Source: Stutzerimonas stutzeri
GTDB taxonomy: Bacteria; Pseudomonadota; Gammaproteobacteria; Pseudomonadales; Pseudomonadaceae
Length of the DNA stretch: 64,000 nt
NCBI RefSeq assembly: GCF_002890915.1
Contig: NZ_POUT01000002.1
Coordinates: 248,001-312,000, forward strand
Direction: 5' to 3'
Below are positions 34,322 to 50,694 of the stretch, piece by piece (position 1 is the stretch's first letter; each line of letters starts with the position of its first letter). Below the pieces are notes generated by a model that saw nothing but the letters and a program-made list of their open reading frames with translations, did not search any database and was not told the DNA's origin. Both the position numbers and the translations under genes were made by a program.

Positions 34322-36028
34322 TCATCCCAGCAGCGCTTTCAGGGTCTGCAGGGTGTCGGCTTCGTCCACCGGCTTGTCGTGGCGCCAGCGCAGCATGCGC
34401 GGGAAGCGTACGGCAATGCCGCTCTTGTGCCGGCTGCTGGCGGCGATACCTTCGAAGCCGAGCTCGAAGACCAGCGTCGGCGTCACGCTGCGCACCGGGC
34501 CGAACTTCTCCACGGTGGTCTTGCGCACGATGGCATCGACCCGGCGCATCTCCTCGTCGGTCAGCCCGGAATAGGCCTTGGCGAAGGGCACCAGTCTGCG
34601 CTCGGGGTCGCCGGGCTCGCCATCCCAGACGGCGAAGGTGAAATCGGTATAGAGGCTGGCGCGGCGGCCGTGGCCGCGCTGGGCGTAGATCAGCACGGCG
34701 TCCACCGAGAAGGGATCGATCTTCCATTTCCACCAGACGCCGACGTCCTTGGTCCGCCCGACGCCGTATTGCGAGGCGCGGGCCTTGAGCATCATGCCCT
34801 CGACGCCGAGCGCACGGGAGCGCTCGCGCAGGCGCGCGAGGCTTTTCCAGTCCTCGCCCTCGATCAGTGGCGAGGCCATCAGCGTCGGATGATCGCACTG
34901 GTGCAGCACGGCTTCGAGCTGGCGGCGGCGCTGCCGGTGCGGGCGCTGGCGCCAGTCCTCGCCCTGCCATTCCACGAGGTCGTAGGCCAGCACCGCCACC
35001 GGCGCCTCGGCGAGCACCTTGCCGGTGAGGTTCTTGCGGCCGATGCGCTGCTGCAACAGGGCGAACGGCTGCACGCCGAAAGCCGCGGCCGGTTCCGGCT
35101 CGTTCTGGGCGTCATCCGGCAAGAGCAGGGCGGGAGGCTCCTCGGCGGCCTTCCATACCACGATCTCGCCATCGAGCACCGTGCCGTCCGGCAGGCAGCC
35201 GGCCAGCGCGCAGAGTTCGGGGAAGCGGTCGCTGACCAGTTCCTCGCCGCGCGACCAGATCCAGATCTGCCCTTCGCGCTTGACCAGCTGCGCGCGGATG
35301 CCATCCCACTTCCACTCGATGTGCCAGTCGCTCGGCGGGCCGAGCACTTCGTCGAAGCGTTCGAGCGGCGCCTGCAGCGGATGGGCGAGGAAGAACGGAT
35401 AGGGCTGCCCACCGCGCTGGGCGTGCTCGGCGTCCGATTCGGCGGCGATCAGCGCGCGATAGCCCTCGGCGCTGGGGCGATGGGACAGATCGGTGTAGCC
35501 GACCAGGCGCTGCGCCACCCGCTTCGGATCGATTTCGGCCAGCGAGGCCAGCGCGCGGGTGACCAGCAGCTTCGATACGCCGACGCGGAAGGCCCCGGTG
35601 ATCAGCTTGATGCAGACCATCAGGCTGCGCCGGTCCAGTTGCGCCCAGAGCGGCGGGAGCCGCGCGCCCAGCTCCTCCGGTGGCAGGCCGCGCAGCGGCA
35701 GCAGTTTGTCCTGCATCCAGACGGCCAGCCCTTCGTCCGAGCTGTGTCCGGCTTCGGGCACCACCAGCGAGATCGTCTCGGCCAGGTCGCCGACCGCCTG
35801 GTAGCTTTCCTCGAACAGCCATTCCGGCAGCCCGGCCGCGCGCATCGCCGTCTCGCGCAGCAGGCGCGTCGGCACCAGTTGGCGTGGCCGGCCGCCGGCG
35901 AGGAAGTACACCGCCCAGGCGGCGTCTTCGGCGGGCGCCTCACGGAAATAGTCGCGCATCGCCGCGAGCTTGGCGTTGCTCGAGGTGGTGGCGTCGAGGC
36001 GGCTGTACAGCGTGGCGAAGGCTTTCAT
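34322..36028 (-). CDS. ATP-dependent DNA ligase, cisplatin/LADR type
   Basis: A 568-residue ATP-dependent DNA ligase of the ligase-associated DNA-damage-response type. The nucleotidyl lysine is Lys240 in motif I (EWKWDGIR); other ligase motifs are VLDGEIVVW (III), VEGMMLKAR (IV) and WWKWKID (V). A DNA-binding domain precedes it (residues 1-200) and an OB-fold domain ends the protein. It seals nicks during repair together with a helicase, MBL exonuclease and PdeM. It is bracketed by REPINs; the gene itself is intact. Confidence 0.94.
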   Translation of the reverse strand: MKAFATLYSRLDATTSSNAKLAAMRDYFREAPAEDAAWAVYFLAGGRPRQLVPTRLLRETAMRAAGLPEWLFEESYQAVGDLAETISLVVPEAGHSSDEGLAVWMQDKLLPLRGLPPEELGARLPPLWAQLDRRSLMVCIKLITGAFRVGVSKLLVTRALASLAEIDPKRVAQRLVGYTDLSHRPSAEGYRALIAAESDAEHAQRGGQPYPFFLAHPLQAPLERFDEVLGPPSDWHIEWKWDGIRAQLVKREGQIWIWSRGEELVSDRFPELCALAGCLPDGTVLDGEIVVWKAAEEPPALLLPDDAQNEPEPAAAFGVQPFALLQQRIGRKNLTGKVLAEAPVAVLAYDLVEWQGEDWRQRPHRQRRRQLEAVLHQCDHPTLMASPLIEGEDWKSLARLRERSRALGVEGMMLKARASQYGVGRTKDVGVWWKWKIDPFSVDAVLIYAQRGHGRRASLYTDFTFAVWDGEPGDPERRLVPFAKAYSGLTDEEMRRVDAIVRKTTVEKFGPVRSVTPTLVFELGFEGIAASSRHKSGIAVRFPRMLRWRHDKPVDEADTLQTLKALLG

Positions 36029-36042
36029 GTTGCGACCTTTTT

Positions 36043-36116
36043 GTAGGAGCCCGGGGGGACGCCGAGTCCTTGCTGGCGATCAACGGGGGATCGATCGCGA
36101 GCAAGCTCGCTCCTAC
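36043..36116. repeat. REPIN (family B), partly degenerate
   Basis: Left arm begins GTAGGAGCC, and the right arm GCGAGCAAGCTCGCTCCTAC is a perfect REP copy. It lies between the ligase gene and the MBL gene. Confidence 0.85.
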
Positions 36117-36137
36117 ATAGGAACGAAGCGGGGTGGG

Positions 36138-37169
36138 TCATTCGGCCTCCTGTGCGGCCACGTCGTCCTCTTCGCCGTACTCGGTCTCGAACGCCTGCGC
36201 ATCCAGCCCGCGTTCCTCGCGCAGATAACGCACCAGCGGGGCGACCGAGCCATGGGTGACCATCACCCGTTCGGCGCCGGTCTCGCCGATGGCCCAGAGC
36301 AGACCGGGCCAGTCGGCATGGTCGGAGAGCACGAAACCGCGGTCGACGCCGCGGCGCCGACGCGTGCCGCGCAGCATCATCCAGCCGCTGGCGAAGGCAT
36401 CGGCATAGCTGCCGAAACGGCGCATCCAACTGCTGCCGCCGGCCGAAGGCGGGGCGATGACGATGGCCTGCTTCAGCCGCGGGTCGTTGCGCGCCAGGTC
36501 CCCGGCATAGAGCGTCGGCGGCAGCCGGATGCCGGCCTCGCGATAGACGCTGTTGAGCGGCTCGACCGCGCCGTGCACGACGATCGTCCCGATGCTGGCG
36601 TCGAGGCCGTGGAGAATCCGCTGGGCCTTGCCGAAGGCGTAGCAGAACAGCACGCTGGGGCGGCCGACGGCGGCGTTGGCGCGCCACCAGTCGTTGATTT
36701 CGCGCATGACCTGGCTCTGCGCGGGCCAGCGGTAGATCGGCAGGCCGAAGGTGGATTCGCTGATGAAGGTATGGCAGCGCACCGGCTCGAAGGGCGCGCA
36801 GGTGCCGTCCGGCTCGACCTTGTAGTCGCCGGATGCGACCCAGACCTCGCCGCGATACTCCAGCCGCACCTGCGCCGAGCCGAGCACATGGCCGGCCGGG
36901 TGGAAGCTCAGGCGTACGCCATGGTGCTCCAGCGCCTCGCCGTAGGCCAGGGTCTGCAAGGGCATATCGCCGCCGATGCGCGCGCGCAGGATGCCCTCGC
37001 TGTCGCGGCTCGCCAGGTAATGGCCCATGCCCCAGCGCGCGTGGTCGCCGTGGGCATGGGTGATGACGGCGCGCTCGACCGGGCGCCAGGGATCGATGAA
37101 GAAATCACCGGGCGGGCAGTACAGGCCTTCGGGGCGGGCGACGACGAGGTCCATGGCGACAGCTGGCAT
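36138..37169 (-). CDS. Ligase-associated DNA damage response exonuclease (MBL-fold)
   Basis: A 343-residue metallo-beta-lactamase-fold nuclease with THAHGDHARWG (HxHxDH), a SGDYKVEPDG metal site and the beta-CASP-like HADWPG and MVTHG region. Proteins of this kind act with the LADR ligase in processing DNA ends. The first ATG (37169) gives MPAVAMDLVVARP; a second ATG at 37154 gives MDLVVARP and is equally possible, and neither has a strong ribosome binding site. It is upstream of the ligase gene in the same orientation, separated from it by a REPIN. Confidence 0.92.
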   Translation of the reverse strand: MPAVAMDLVVARPEGLYCPPGDFFIDPWRPVERAVITHAHGDHARWGMGHYLASRDSEGILRARIGGDMPLQTLAYGEALEHHGVRLSFHPAGHVLGSAQVRLEYRGEVWVASGDYKVEPDGTCAPFEPVRCHTFISESTFGLPIYRWPAQSQVMREINDWWRANAAVGRPSVLFCYAFGKAQRILHGLDASIGTIVVHGAVEPLNSVYREAGIRLPPTLYAGDLARNDPRLKQAIVIAPPSAGGSSWMRRFGSYADAFASGWMMLRGTRRRRGVDRGFVLSDHADWPGLLWAIGETGAERVMVTHGSVAPLVRYLREERGLDAQAFETEYGEEDDVAAQEAE

Positions 37170-37251
37170 GAGGGCTTGCTGTCTTGGAGCCCGCCGGGGC
37201 GCTGCGAGTTCGCTGGCCGGCTCGCGCGGGGCGTGGTCGCGAGAGGGGAGA

Positions 37252-37818
37252 TCAGTCCTGCAGCTTGAGGTGCGAGGTGTCTGGCACGGCGGCGGCCGCG
37301 TCGCGAGGTTTCTCGCCCATGTCGCTGCCCACCGGCGCGAGGCTGAATTGTGTCAGGTCGACGGCAGGTGCCTGCGGCTCGGGGCGGGCGTCCTGCAGGT
37401 CGGCGCCGACCGGCGCGATGCCGAAGTCCGGCGCCTCGACATCGGCGAAGGCCGCCATGTATTCATCGCGCGGCGCCACCCGGAGCTTGCCGATGGCCGA
37501 GCCCGGATCGCCGGCCGGCTCCGGCGCGCCCGTAGCGGCAGGGGTTGCGGCGGCCGGTGGTGGCGCCAGCTCGATCTCCTCGACGTCGACCGGCATCGGC
37601 CGCACCTCGACCTGGGCGCCGGCGCGCTCCATGGCCTGGCGGTATTTCTCGACGGCGGCATGGTCGAGGTTCTGCTTGATGACGATCCGCCGCCCGGAGA
37701 ACAGCAGGGCGATGCGCTGGGCATCGGCCTGGAACAGCCGGGTCAGGTTGGCTTCGACCTGTTCGAGCCTGGCGCCGGGGATCAACTGGCCGGAAAAGGC
37801 GATCTCGTAGAGGCTCAT
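37252..37818 (-). CDS. Hypothetical protein with N-terminal domain and repeated APVGxD tail
   Basis: A 188-residue protein. Residues 1-80 form a compact domain (LIPGARLEQVEANLTRLF, IALLFSGRRIVIKQ, then KYRQAMERAGAQVEV), a pattern seen at the N-terminus of several gamma-proteobacterial membrane or zinc-ribbon proteins. A Pro/Ala-rich linker follows, then two copies of a motif, IAPVGADL and LAPVGSDM, spaced 30 residues apart. The start at 37818 has AAGGA upstream; a reading to 37905 is rejected. No membrane helix is visible. Function unknown. Confidence 0.85.
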   Translation of the reverse strand: MSLYEIAFSGQLIPGARLEQVEANLTRLFQADAQRIALLFSGRRIVIKQNLDHAAVEKYRQAMERAGAQVEVRPMPVDVEEIELAPPPAAATPAATGAPEPAGDPGSAIGKLRVAPRDEYMAAFADVEAPDFGIAPVGADLQDARPEPQAPAVDLTQFSLAPVGSDMGEKPRDAAAAVPDTSHLKLQD

Positions 37819-37918
37819 CGGAATGTCCTTGTTCGCTGCGCGGGCAGGCTGGTGGAATGGCAGGGCAAGCTTGGCCGAAAAGCTTGCCGCCATCCAGTGA
37901 GCCATGTCCCATTCATGA

Positions 37919-37953
37919 GCTTCAGGCTTCAGGCTTCAGGCTTCAGGCTTCAG
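37919..37953. repeat. Heptamer array GCTTCAG x5
   Basis: Five perfect 7-bp units GCTTCAG, directly before the family-A REPIN. Same general sequence type as the arrays at 38064 and 30300. Confidence 0.9.
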
Positions 37954-37975
37954 GCCTTTGGCAGTCCTGCGGCCT

Positions 37976-38057
37976 GCATCGCCGCGAGGGCGCGCCTCCC
38001 ACAGGGGGACGGCGTGCACAGGCTGCTCTTGTGGGAGGCCCGACCTCGGGGCGATGC
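37976..38057. repeat. REPIN (family A, inverted pair)
   Basis: Left half GCATCGCCGCGAGG...CGCCTCCCACA (37976-38003); right half is the inverted copy TGTGGGAGGCCCGACCTC...GCGATGC (38030-38057). The single copy at 3547 belongs to the same family. The REPIN lies between two heptamer arrays. Confidence 0.88.
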
Positions 38058-38063
38058 TCTTTG

Positions 38064-38133
38064 GGCTTCTAGCTTCTAGCTTCTAGCTTCTAGCTTCTAG
38101 CTTCTAGCTTCCAGCTTCCAGCTTCCAGCTTCC
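38064..38133. repeat. Heptamer array of ten 7-bp units next to the SNF2 gene stop
   Basis: One GGCTTCT, five AGCTTCT and four AGCTTCC units follow one another with no gap. The SNF2 gene stop codon lies at 38139-38141, directly beside the array. Confidence 0.95.
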
Positions 38134-38138
38134 AGCCG

Positions 38139-41423
<3,285 letters not shown>

Positions 41424-41424
41424 T

Positions 41425-41961
41425 TCAGCGGCTCGCCTTGATCAGCAGGCCGAGGCTGTCATGGTCGATATAACGCAGCTCCCCGGGCCGCAGCTGGAAC
41501 GTCTGCCGCAGGTACTGGCTGCCGAGCAATTGACCGTACTCGCCGAAGCGGTTGACCCAAAAGCGTGCATCGACCTCCAGCCAGCGGCCTTGGCGCAAGC
41601 CGAGGGCGCCCTGCAGAGGGAAATGCTCGAAATGTGGCTCGCCCTGGCTGAAGGCAAGCCGCACGCCGCGCTCGCCGAGCGGCTGCTGCCACGCCCGGTG
41701 CAGCAGCACCCGATAGCCGTCGCTGGCCTCCAGCCTGGCTGCCACTTCGCCGAGAGTCGGCACCCGCTCGTTCGCAGCCGCGAGTGGGAGCGCGTCACGC
41801 ATCCAGTCGTAGGGCGCACGCTGGCTGGCTTCCAGCGGCGCGGCATGGCGAAACAGGAGCAGTTCGACCCGGTACAGCGTATCCGCCAATGCCGGGGGTG
41901 CGACCAGCATGGCCAGCATGGCCAGCATGGCCAGCAGGGCGAGACGGCGTAGCGACGGCAT
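41425..41961 (-). CDS. CsiV-family periplasmic protein
   Basis: A 178-residue protein of the CsiV (PF10972) family, which in Vibrio binds peptidoglycan and aids growth under stress. A signal peptide covers residues 1-26. Its hydrophobic core LAMLAMLAML is encoded by a 9-bp tandem repeat (41905-41940). Mature motifs include YRVELLLFRH near the N-terminus. It lies 9 nt downstream of mfd and 1 nt upstream of the SNF2 gene. Repeat copy-number change would alter the signal peptide length. Confidence 0.9.
   Translation of the reverse strand: MPSLRRLALLAMLAMLAMLVAPPALADTLYRVELLLFRHAAPLEASQRAPYDWMRDALPLAAANERVPTLGEVAARLEASDGYRVLLHRAWQQPLGERGVRLAFSQGEPHFEHFPLQGALGLRQGRWLEVDARFWVNRFGEYGQLLGSQYLRQTFQLRPGELRYIDHDSLGLLIKASR
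41905..41940. repeat. 9-bp tandem repeat CAGCATGGC in csiV
   Basis: Three perfect CAGCATGGC units and one degenerate unit (CAGCAGGGC). On the coding strand they encode repeated Leu-Ala-Met in the signal peptide core. Confidence 0.9.
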
Positions 41962-41970
41962 GCGGCGTCC

Positions 41971-45408
<3,438 letters not shown>

Positions 45409-45495
45409 GAGTGGGCGTGGCTCCGATCGAAAAAATAGGCCGCCGGGATTGTAACTATCGAGGCGCTCGGCTGTCAGTGTTTCGTCCGCTGCAGA

Positions 45496-45524
45496 TTGCC
45501 GGCGCTAGGGTGCGCCGTCATAAT
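45496..45524 (+). promoter_or_regulatory. sigma-70 promoter of gap
   Basis: TTGCCG (45496-45501), a 17-bp spacer and CATAAT (45519-45524). The start would be about 35 nt before the GTG at 45568. Confidence 0.6.
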
Positions 45525-45567
45525 GTAGCCCCTTTTCTCAGCCCCTACATGTTGGAAGGAACTGCCC

Positions 45568-47019
45568 GTGACTCAGAAGCCCGACCAGTGTCTTGGTGAA
45601 TGGATTGACCGCGAAGCCCTCGCCGAAGCGATGATTCCGCTGATTGGTCAGCTGTACCGTAACAACAACGTGGTGACTTCGATCTACGGGCGTGGCCTGA
45701 TCAATCGCTCGGTGATCGCCATCCTCAAGGCTCATCGTTTCGCGCGCCATCGCATCGCCGATGAGGCCGAGCTGTCGGTGCACGACACCTTCCAGATCCT
45801 CAAGACCATGAGCGAGATGAACCTGGGCGCCGCTTCGGTGGACCTGGGCAAGCTGGTGGCCAAGTACAAGGAAGCCGGCAATGGTCGCAACCTCGAGCAG
45901 TTCGTGCGTGAGGAACTGGCCGAAGTGGCCGACAAGCGCCATGCCTCCTCCGCGCGCAAGGGCACCGATGTGGTGCTCTACGGTTTCGGTCGCATCGGTC
46001 GCCTGCTGGCGCGCATCCTGATCGAGAAGACCGGTGGTGGCGATGGCCTGCGCCTGCGCGCCATCGTCGTGCGCAAGGGCGCCGACAACGACCTGGTCAA
46101 GCGCGCCAGCCTGCTGCGTCGCGACTCGGTGCACGGACCGTTCGACGGCACCATCACCATCGATGAGGAAAACAGCACCATCACCGCCAATGGCAACCTG
46201 ATCCAGGTGATCTACTCCAACGATCCGGCCTCGGTGGACTACACCCAGTACGGCATCGAGAACGCCCTGCTGGTCGACAACACCGGCAAGTGGCGCGACG
46301 CCGAAGGCCTGGGCCAGCACCTCAAGTGTCCGGGCGTGGCTCGCGTGGTGCTGACCGCACCGGGCAAGGGCGAGCTGAAGAACATCGTCCACGGCATCAA
46401 CCACGGCGACATCACCGCCGACGACAAGATCATCTCCGCGGCGTCCTGCACCACCAACGCCATCGTGCCGGTGCTCAAGGCGGTCAACGACCAGTACGGC
46501 ATCGTCAACGGCCACGTCGAGACCGTGCACTCTTACACCAACGACCAGAACCTGATCGACAACTTCCACAAGGGCAGTCGTCGTGGCCGCAGCGCCGCGC
46601 TGAACATGGTGATCACCGAGACCGGCGCGGCCACCGCGGCGGCCAAGGCGCTGCCGGTGTTGAAGGGCAAGCTGACCGGCAACGCCATCCGCGTGCCGAC
46701 GCCGAACGTGTCCATGGCCATCCTCAACCTGAACCTGGAGAAGGCCACCAGCCGCGAGGAGATCAACGAGTACCTGCGCCAGATGGCCATGCACTCGGAC
46801 CTGCAGAAGCAGATCGACTTCGTCAACTCGCAGGAAGTGGTCTCGACCGACTTCGTCGGTTCGCGCCATGCCGGCGTGGTGGACGCCGAGGCGACCATCT
46901 GCAACGACAACCGCGTCGTGCTCTACGTCTGGTACGACAACGAGTTCGGCTACAGCTGCCAGGTGGTGCGCGTGATGGAAGACATGGCTGGGGTCAACCC
47001 GCCGGCCTTCCCGCGCTAA
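45568..47019 (+). CDS. gap: Glyceraldehyde-3-phosphate dehydrogenase with N-terminal extension
   Basis: A 483-residue GAPDH. The NAD-binding GFGRIG motif starts only at residue 139, so about 130 residues precede the usual enzyme; this part has no recognised motif but is helical (DREALAEAMIPLIGQLYRN). The active-site Cys294 lies in SCTTNAIVP. Length and extension match the GapB-like GAPDH group known from Pseudomonas next to mfd and nqr. A GTG start at 45568 with GGAAGGA upstream is chosen. A promoter (45496) and a 12-bp-stem terminator (47038) bracket it. Confidence 0.94.
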   Translation: MTQKPDQCLGEWIDREALAEAMIPLIGQLYRNNNVVTSIYGRGLINRSVIAILKAHRFARHRIADEAELSVHDTFQILKTMSEMNLGAASVDLGKLVAKYKEAGNGRNLEQFVREELAEVADKRHASSARKGTDVVLYGFGRIGRLLARILIEKTGGGDGLRLRAIVVRKGADNDLVKRASLLRRDSVHGPFDGTITIDEENSTITANGNLIQVIYSNDPASVDYTQYGIENALLVDNTGKWRDAEGLGQHLKCPGVARVVLTAPGKGELKNIVHGINHGDITADDKIISAASCTTNAIVPVLKAVNDQYGIVNGHVETVHSYTNDQNLIDNFHKGSRRGRSAALNMVITETGAATAAAKALPVLKGKLTGNAIRVPTPNVSMAILNLNLEKATSREEINEYLRQMAMHSDLQKQIDFVNSQEVVSTDFVGSRHAGVVDAEATICNDNRVVLYVWYDNEFGYSCQVVRVMEDMAGVNPPAFPR

Positions 47020-47037
47020 GCATCGCGGCGGCAAGCA

Positions 47038-47063
47038 GAAACGGGAGCCTTGGCTCCCGTTTC
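47038..47063 (+). terminator. Terminator of gap
   Basis: A 12-bp stem GAAACGGGAGCC / GGCTCCCGTTTC with a 2-nt centre. The T-run after it is weak. Confidence 0.75.
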
Positions 47064-47187
47064 GCGTTTCTGGCATGCCGGCTCGAGCGCTATCCGGCGA
47101 GGTTGAGCGGCCCGGGATCGGGAAAGAGGTGCGGCGCAGATAATTTTGCTTCTCTTGTCTCGAGTCAAAAATCCGCAATACCTGGGT

Positions 47188-47216
47188 GGCCAGTCAAGGC
47201 ATACGACCTCTATAAT
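47188..47216 (+). promoter_or_regulatory. Promoter region of the nqr operon
   Basis: A perfect TATAAT (47211-47216), but the -35 region (47188-47193) is poor, so an activator may be needed. A start near 47223 gives a leader of about 130 nt. Confidence 0.45.
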
Positions 47217-47239
47217 CGGACGGATTTTTTACCTGGGTC

Positions 47240-47307
47240 CGCGACATGGTGTCGCGCCAATATCTCATTGGCGCGTACGGCGCAATCCTACTTTGCGCCA
47301 TGTCGCT
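47240..47307 (+). promoter_or_regulatory. Structured leader of nqrA: candidate three-way junction
   Basis: GCGACATGG (47241-47249) pairs with CCATGTCGC (47298-47306) as a 9-bp closing stem. Inside lie a 9-bp hairpin CGCGCCAAT/ATTGGCGCG (47253-47275) and a 7-bp hairpin GGCGCAA/TTGCGCC (47279-47299, sharing a base or two with the closing stem). GCGACATGG can alternatively pair with TGTCGC (47250-47255), so two exclusive folds exist. An A-rich run follows. The 333-nt gap between gap and nqrA holds this leader, a terminator and a promoter, and no gene. Confidence 0.5.
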
Positions 47308-47331
47308 GGGCCTGCAAAAAAAGCTTTCTAA

Positions 47332-48690
<1,359 letters not shown>

Positions 48691-48693
48691 GGC

Positions 48694-49905
48694 ATGGGCA
48701 TCCGCGCATTCCTCGACAAGATCGAGCATCACTTCGAAAAGGGCGGCAAGTACGAAAAGTGGTATGCACTGTACGAAGCGGCCGACACCTTCCTCTATCG
48801 TCCCGGTAGCGTCACCAAGACCACCGCTCACGTGCGCGACGGCATCGACCTCAAGCGCATGATGATCACCGTCTGGCTGTGCACCTTCCCGGCGATGTTC
48901 TTCGGCATGTGGAACACTGGCTACCAGGCCAACCTGATCTTCGCCCAGAGCCCGGAACTCCTGGCTGCCCAGGAAGGCTGGCGCTTCGGCCTGGTCGGTG
49001 CGCTCGCCGGCTTCGACCCGAACAGCCTGTGGGACAACTTCATCCAGGGCGCCGCCTACTTCCTGCCGATCTATGCGGTGACCTTCATCGCCGGTGGTTT
49101 CTGGGAAGTGCTGTTCGCCTCGATCCGCAAGCATGAAGTCAACGAGGGCTTCTTCGTCACCTCCGTGCTGTTCGCGCTGATCCTGCCGCCGACCATCCCG
49201 TTGTGGCAGGTGGCGCTGGGCATCAGCTTCGGCGTGGTGATCGGCAAGGAAATCTTCGGTGGTACCGGCAAGAACTTCCTCAACCCGGCGCTGACCGCCC
49301 GTGCGTTCCTGTTCTTCGCCTATCCGGCGCAGATGTCCGGCGACGCGGTCTGGACCGCCGTCGATGGCTATGCCGGCGCGACCGCGCTGAGCCTGGGCTT
49401 CGCCGGTGGCATGGAGAACGTGATCAACAACGGCATCACCTGGATGGACGCCTTCATCGGCACCATGCATGGCTCGATCGGTGAAACCAGCACGCTGGCC
49501 ATCTTCATCGGCGGCGCGGTGCTGCTGGTCAGCAAGATCGCCTCCTGGCGCATCGTCGCCGGCGTGATGCTCGGCATGATCGGCCTGAGCTACCTGTTCA
49601 ACCTGATCGGCTCGGAGACCAATCCGCTGTTCGGCATGCCTTGGTACTGGCACATGGTCGTCGGTGGTTTCGCCTTCGGCATGATCTTCATGGCGACCGA
49701 TCCGGTTTCGGCCTCGATGACCAACACCGGCAAATGGGTATTCGGCATTCTCATCGGTGTCATGGTCGTGCTGATCCGTGTGGTCAACCCCGCCTTCCCG
49801 GAAGGCATGATGCTGGCGATCCTGTTCGCCAACCTGTGTGCGCCGCTGATTGACCATTTCGTCATTCAGGCCAATATCAAGCGGAGGCTGGCACGTAATG
49901 TCTAG
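48694..49905 (+). CDS. nqrB: Na+-translocating NADH:quinone reductase subunit B
   Basis: A 403-residue inner-membrane subunit with about ten helices. NqrB carries a covalent FMN on a Thr in a short S/G-A-T motif; the [12 protein letters not shown] segment is the likely site. It forms the main sodium channel path with NqrD and NqrE. The gene overlaps nqrC by 8 nt at its end. Confidence 0.96.
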   Translation: MGIRAFLDKIEHHFEKGGKYEKWYALYEAADTFLYRPGSVTKTTAHVRDGIDLKRMMITVWLCTFPAMFFGMWNTGYQANLIFAQSPELLAAQEGWRFGLVGALAGFDPNSLWDNFIQGAAYFLPIYAVTFIAGGFWEVLFASIRKHEVNEGFFVTSVLFALILPPTIPLWQVALGISFGVVIGKEIFGGTGKNFLNPALTARAFLFFAYPAQMSGDAVWTAVDGYAGATALSLGFAGGMENVINNGITWMDAFIGTMHGSIGETSTLAIFIGGAVLLVSKIASWRIVAGVMLGMIGLSYLFNLIGSETNPLFGMPWYWHMVVGGFAFGMIFMATDPVSASMTNTGKWVFGILIGVMVVLIRVVNPAFPEGMMLAILFANLCAPLIDHFVIQANIKRRLARNV

Positions 49906-50692
49906 TCAGAAAGAATCCACCGTCCGTACGCTGACGGTAGCCCTGCTGGTCTGCCTGGTGTGCTCCATCTTCGTGGCCGGTGCCGCCGTGGCGCTGCGTC
50001 CGACCCAGCAAGAGAACCGCCTGCTGGACAAGCAGCGCAGCATCCTGGCCATCGCCGGCCTGGGCGAGGCGGGTATGTCCAGCCGTCAGGTCAAACAACT
50101 GTTCAACGAGCGCATCGTTGCCCGTCTGGTCGATCTGGAAACCGGCAAGTTCAGCGATGAACTCGATGCCAAGACCTTCGATCCGCTGGTGGCGGCCAAG
50201 GATCCCGCGCTGTCCGCTGTGCTTCCGGCTGAACAGGACATCGCTTCCATCAAGCGCCGCGAGCGCTACAGCACCGTTTATATCGTCGAAGGGCAGGGCG
50301 AGGGCGAGATCGATACGCTGATCCTTCCCGTTCGCGGTTACGGCCTGTGGTCCACCCTCTATGGCTTCATGGCCGTGAAGGGCGACCTGAACACCGTGGC
50401 TGGCTTCGGTTTCTACCAGCATGGCGAGACTCCCGGCCTGGGCGGCGAGGTCGACAATCCGAAATGGCGCGGCATGTGGCCGGGCAAGCAGTTGTTCGAC
50501 GACAGCGGCAAGCTGGCCGTGCAGATCGTCAAGGGCGGTGTAGACCCGCAGAGTCCGAAGGCCGACCATCAGGTCGATGCCCTGGCCGGTGCAACCCTGA
50601 CCAGCAACGGGGTCAACCACCTGTTGCACTTCTGGCTGGGCGAGAACGGCTTCGGTCCATTTATCGCTAACCTGCGCGCTGGGGAGGCTTGA
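49898..50692 (+). CDS. nqrC: Na+-translocating NADH:quinone reductase subunit C
   Basis: A 264-residue subunit with one N-terminal membrane helix (residues about 12-35) and a periplasmic FMN-binding domain. [13 protein letters not shown] near the C-terminus contains the Thr that receives covalent FMN from ApbE. The ATG at 49898 is chosen over an upstream in-frame start at 49850 that overlaps nqrB more deeply. It is 2 nt ahead of the nqrD start. Confidence 0.96.
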   Translation: MSSQKESTVRTLTVALLVCLVCSIFVAGAAVALRPTQQENRLLDKQRSILAIAGLGEAGMSSRQVKQLFNERIVARLVDLETGKFSDELDAKTFDPLVAAKDPALSAVLPAEQDIASIKRRERYSTVYIVEGQGEGEIDTLILPVRGYGLWSTLYGFMAVKGDLNTVAGFGFYQHGETPGLGGEVDNPKWRGMWPGKQLFDDSGKLAVQIVKGGVDPQSPKADHQVDALAGATLTSNGVNHLLHFWLGENGFGPFIANLRAGEA

Positions 50693-50694
50693 TC

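Noticed and set aside
37919..38133. CRISPR-like array
   Set aside because: Units are 7 bp with no unique spacers between them; this is a heptamer tandem repeat.
47240..47307. tRNA-like or tRNA gene in the nqr leader
   Set aside because: Three-way fold only; no T-loop, anticodon arm or CCA end consistent with a tRNA.
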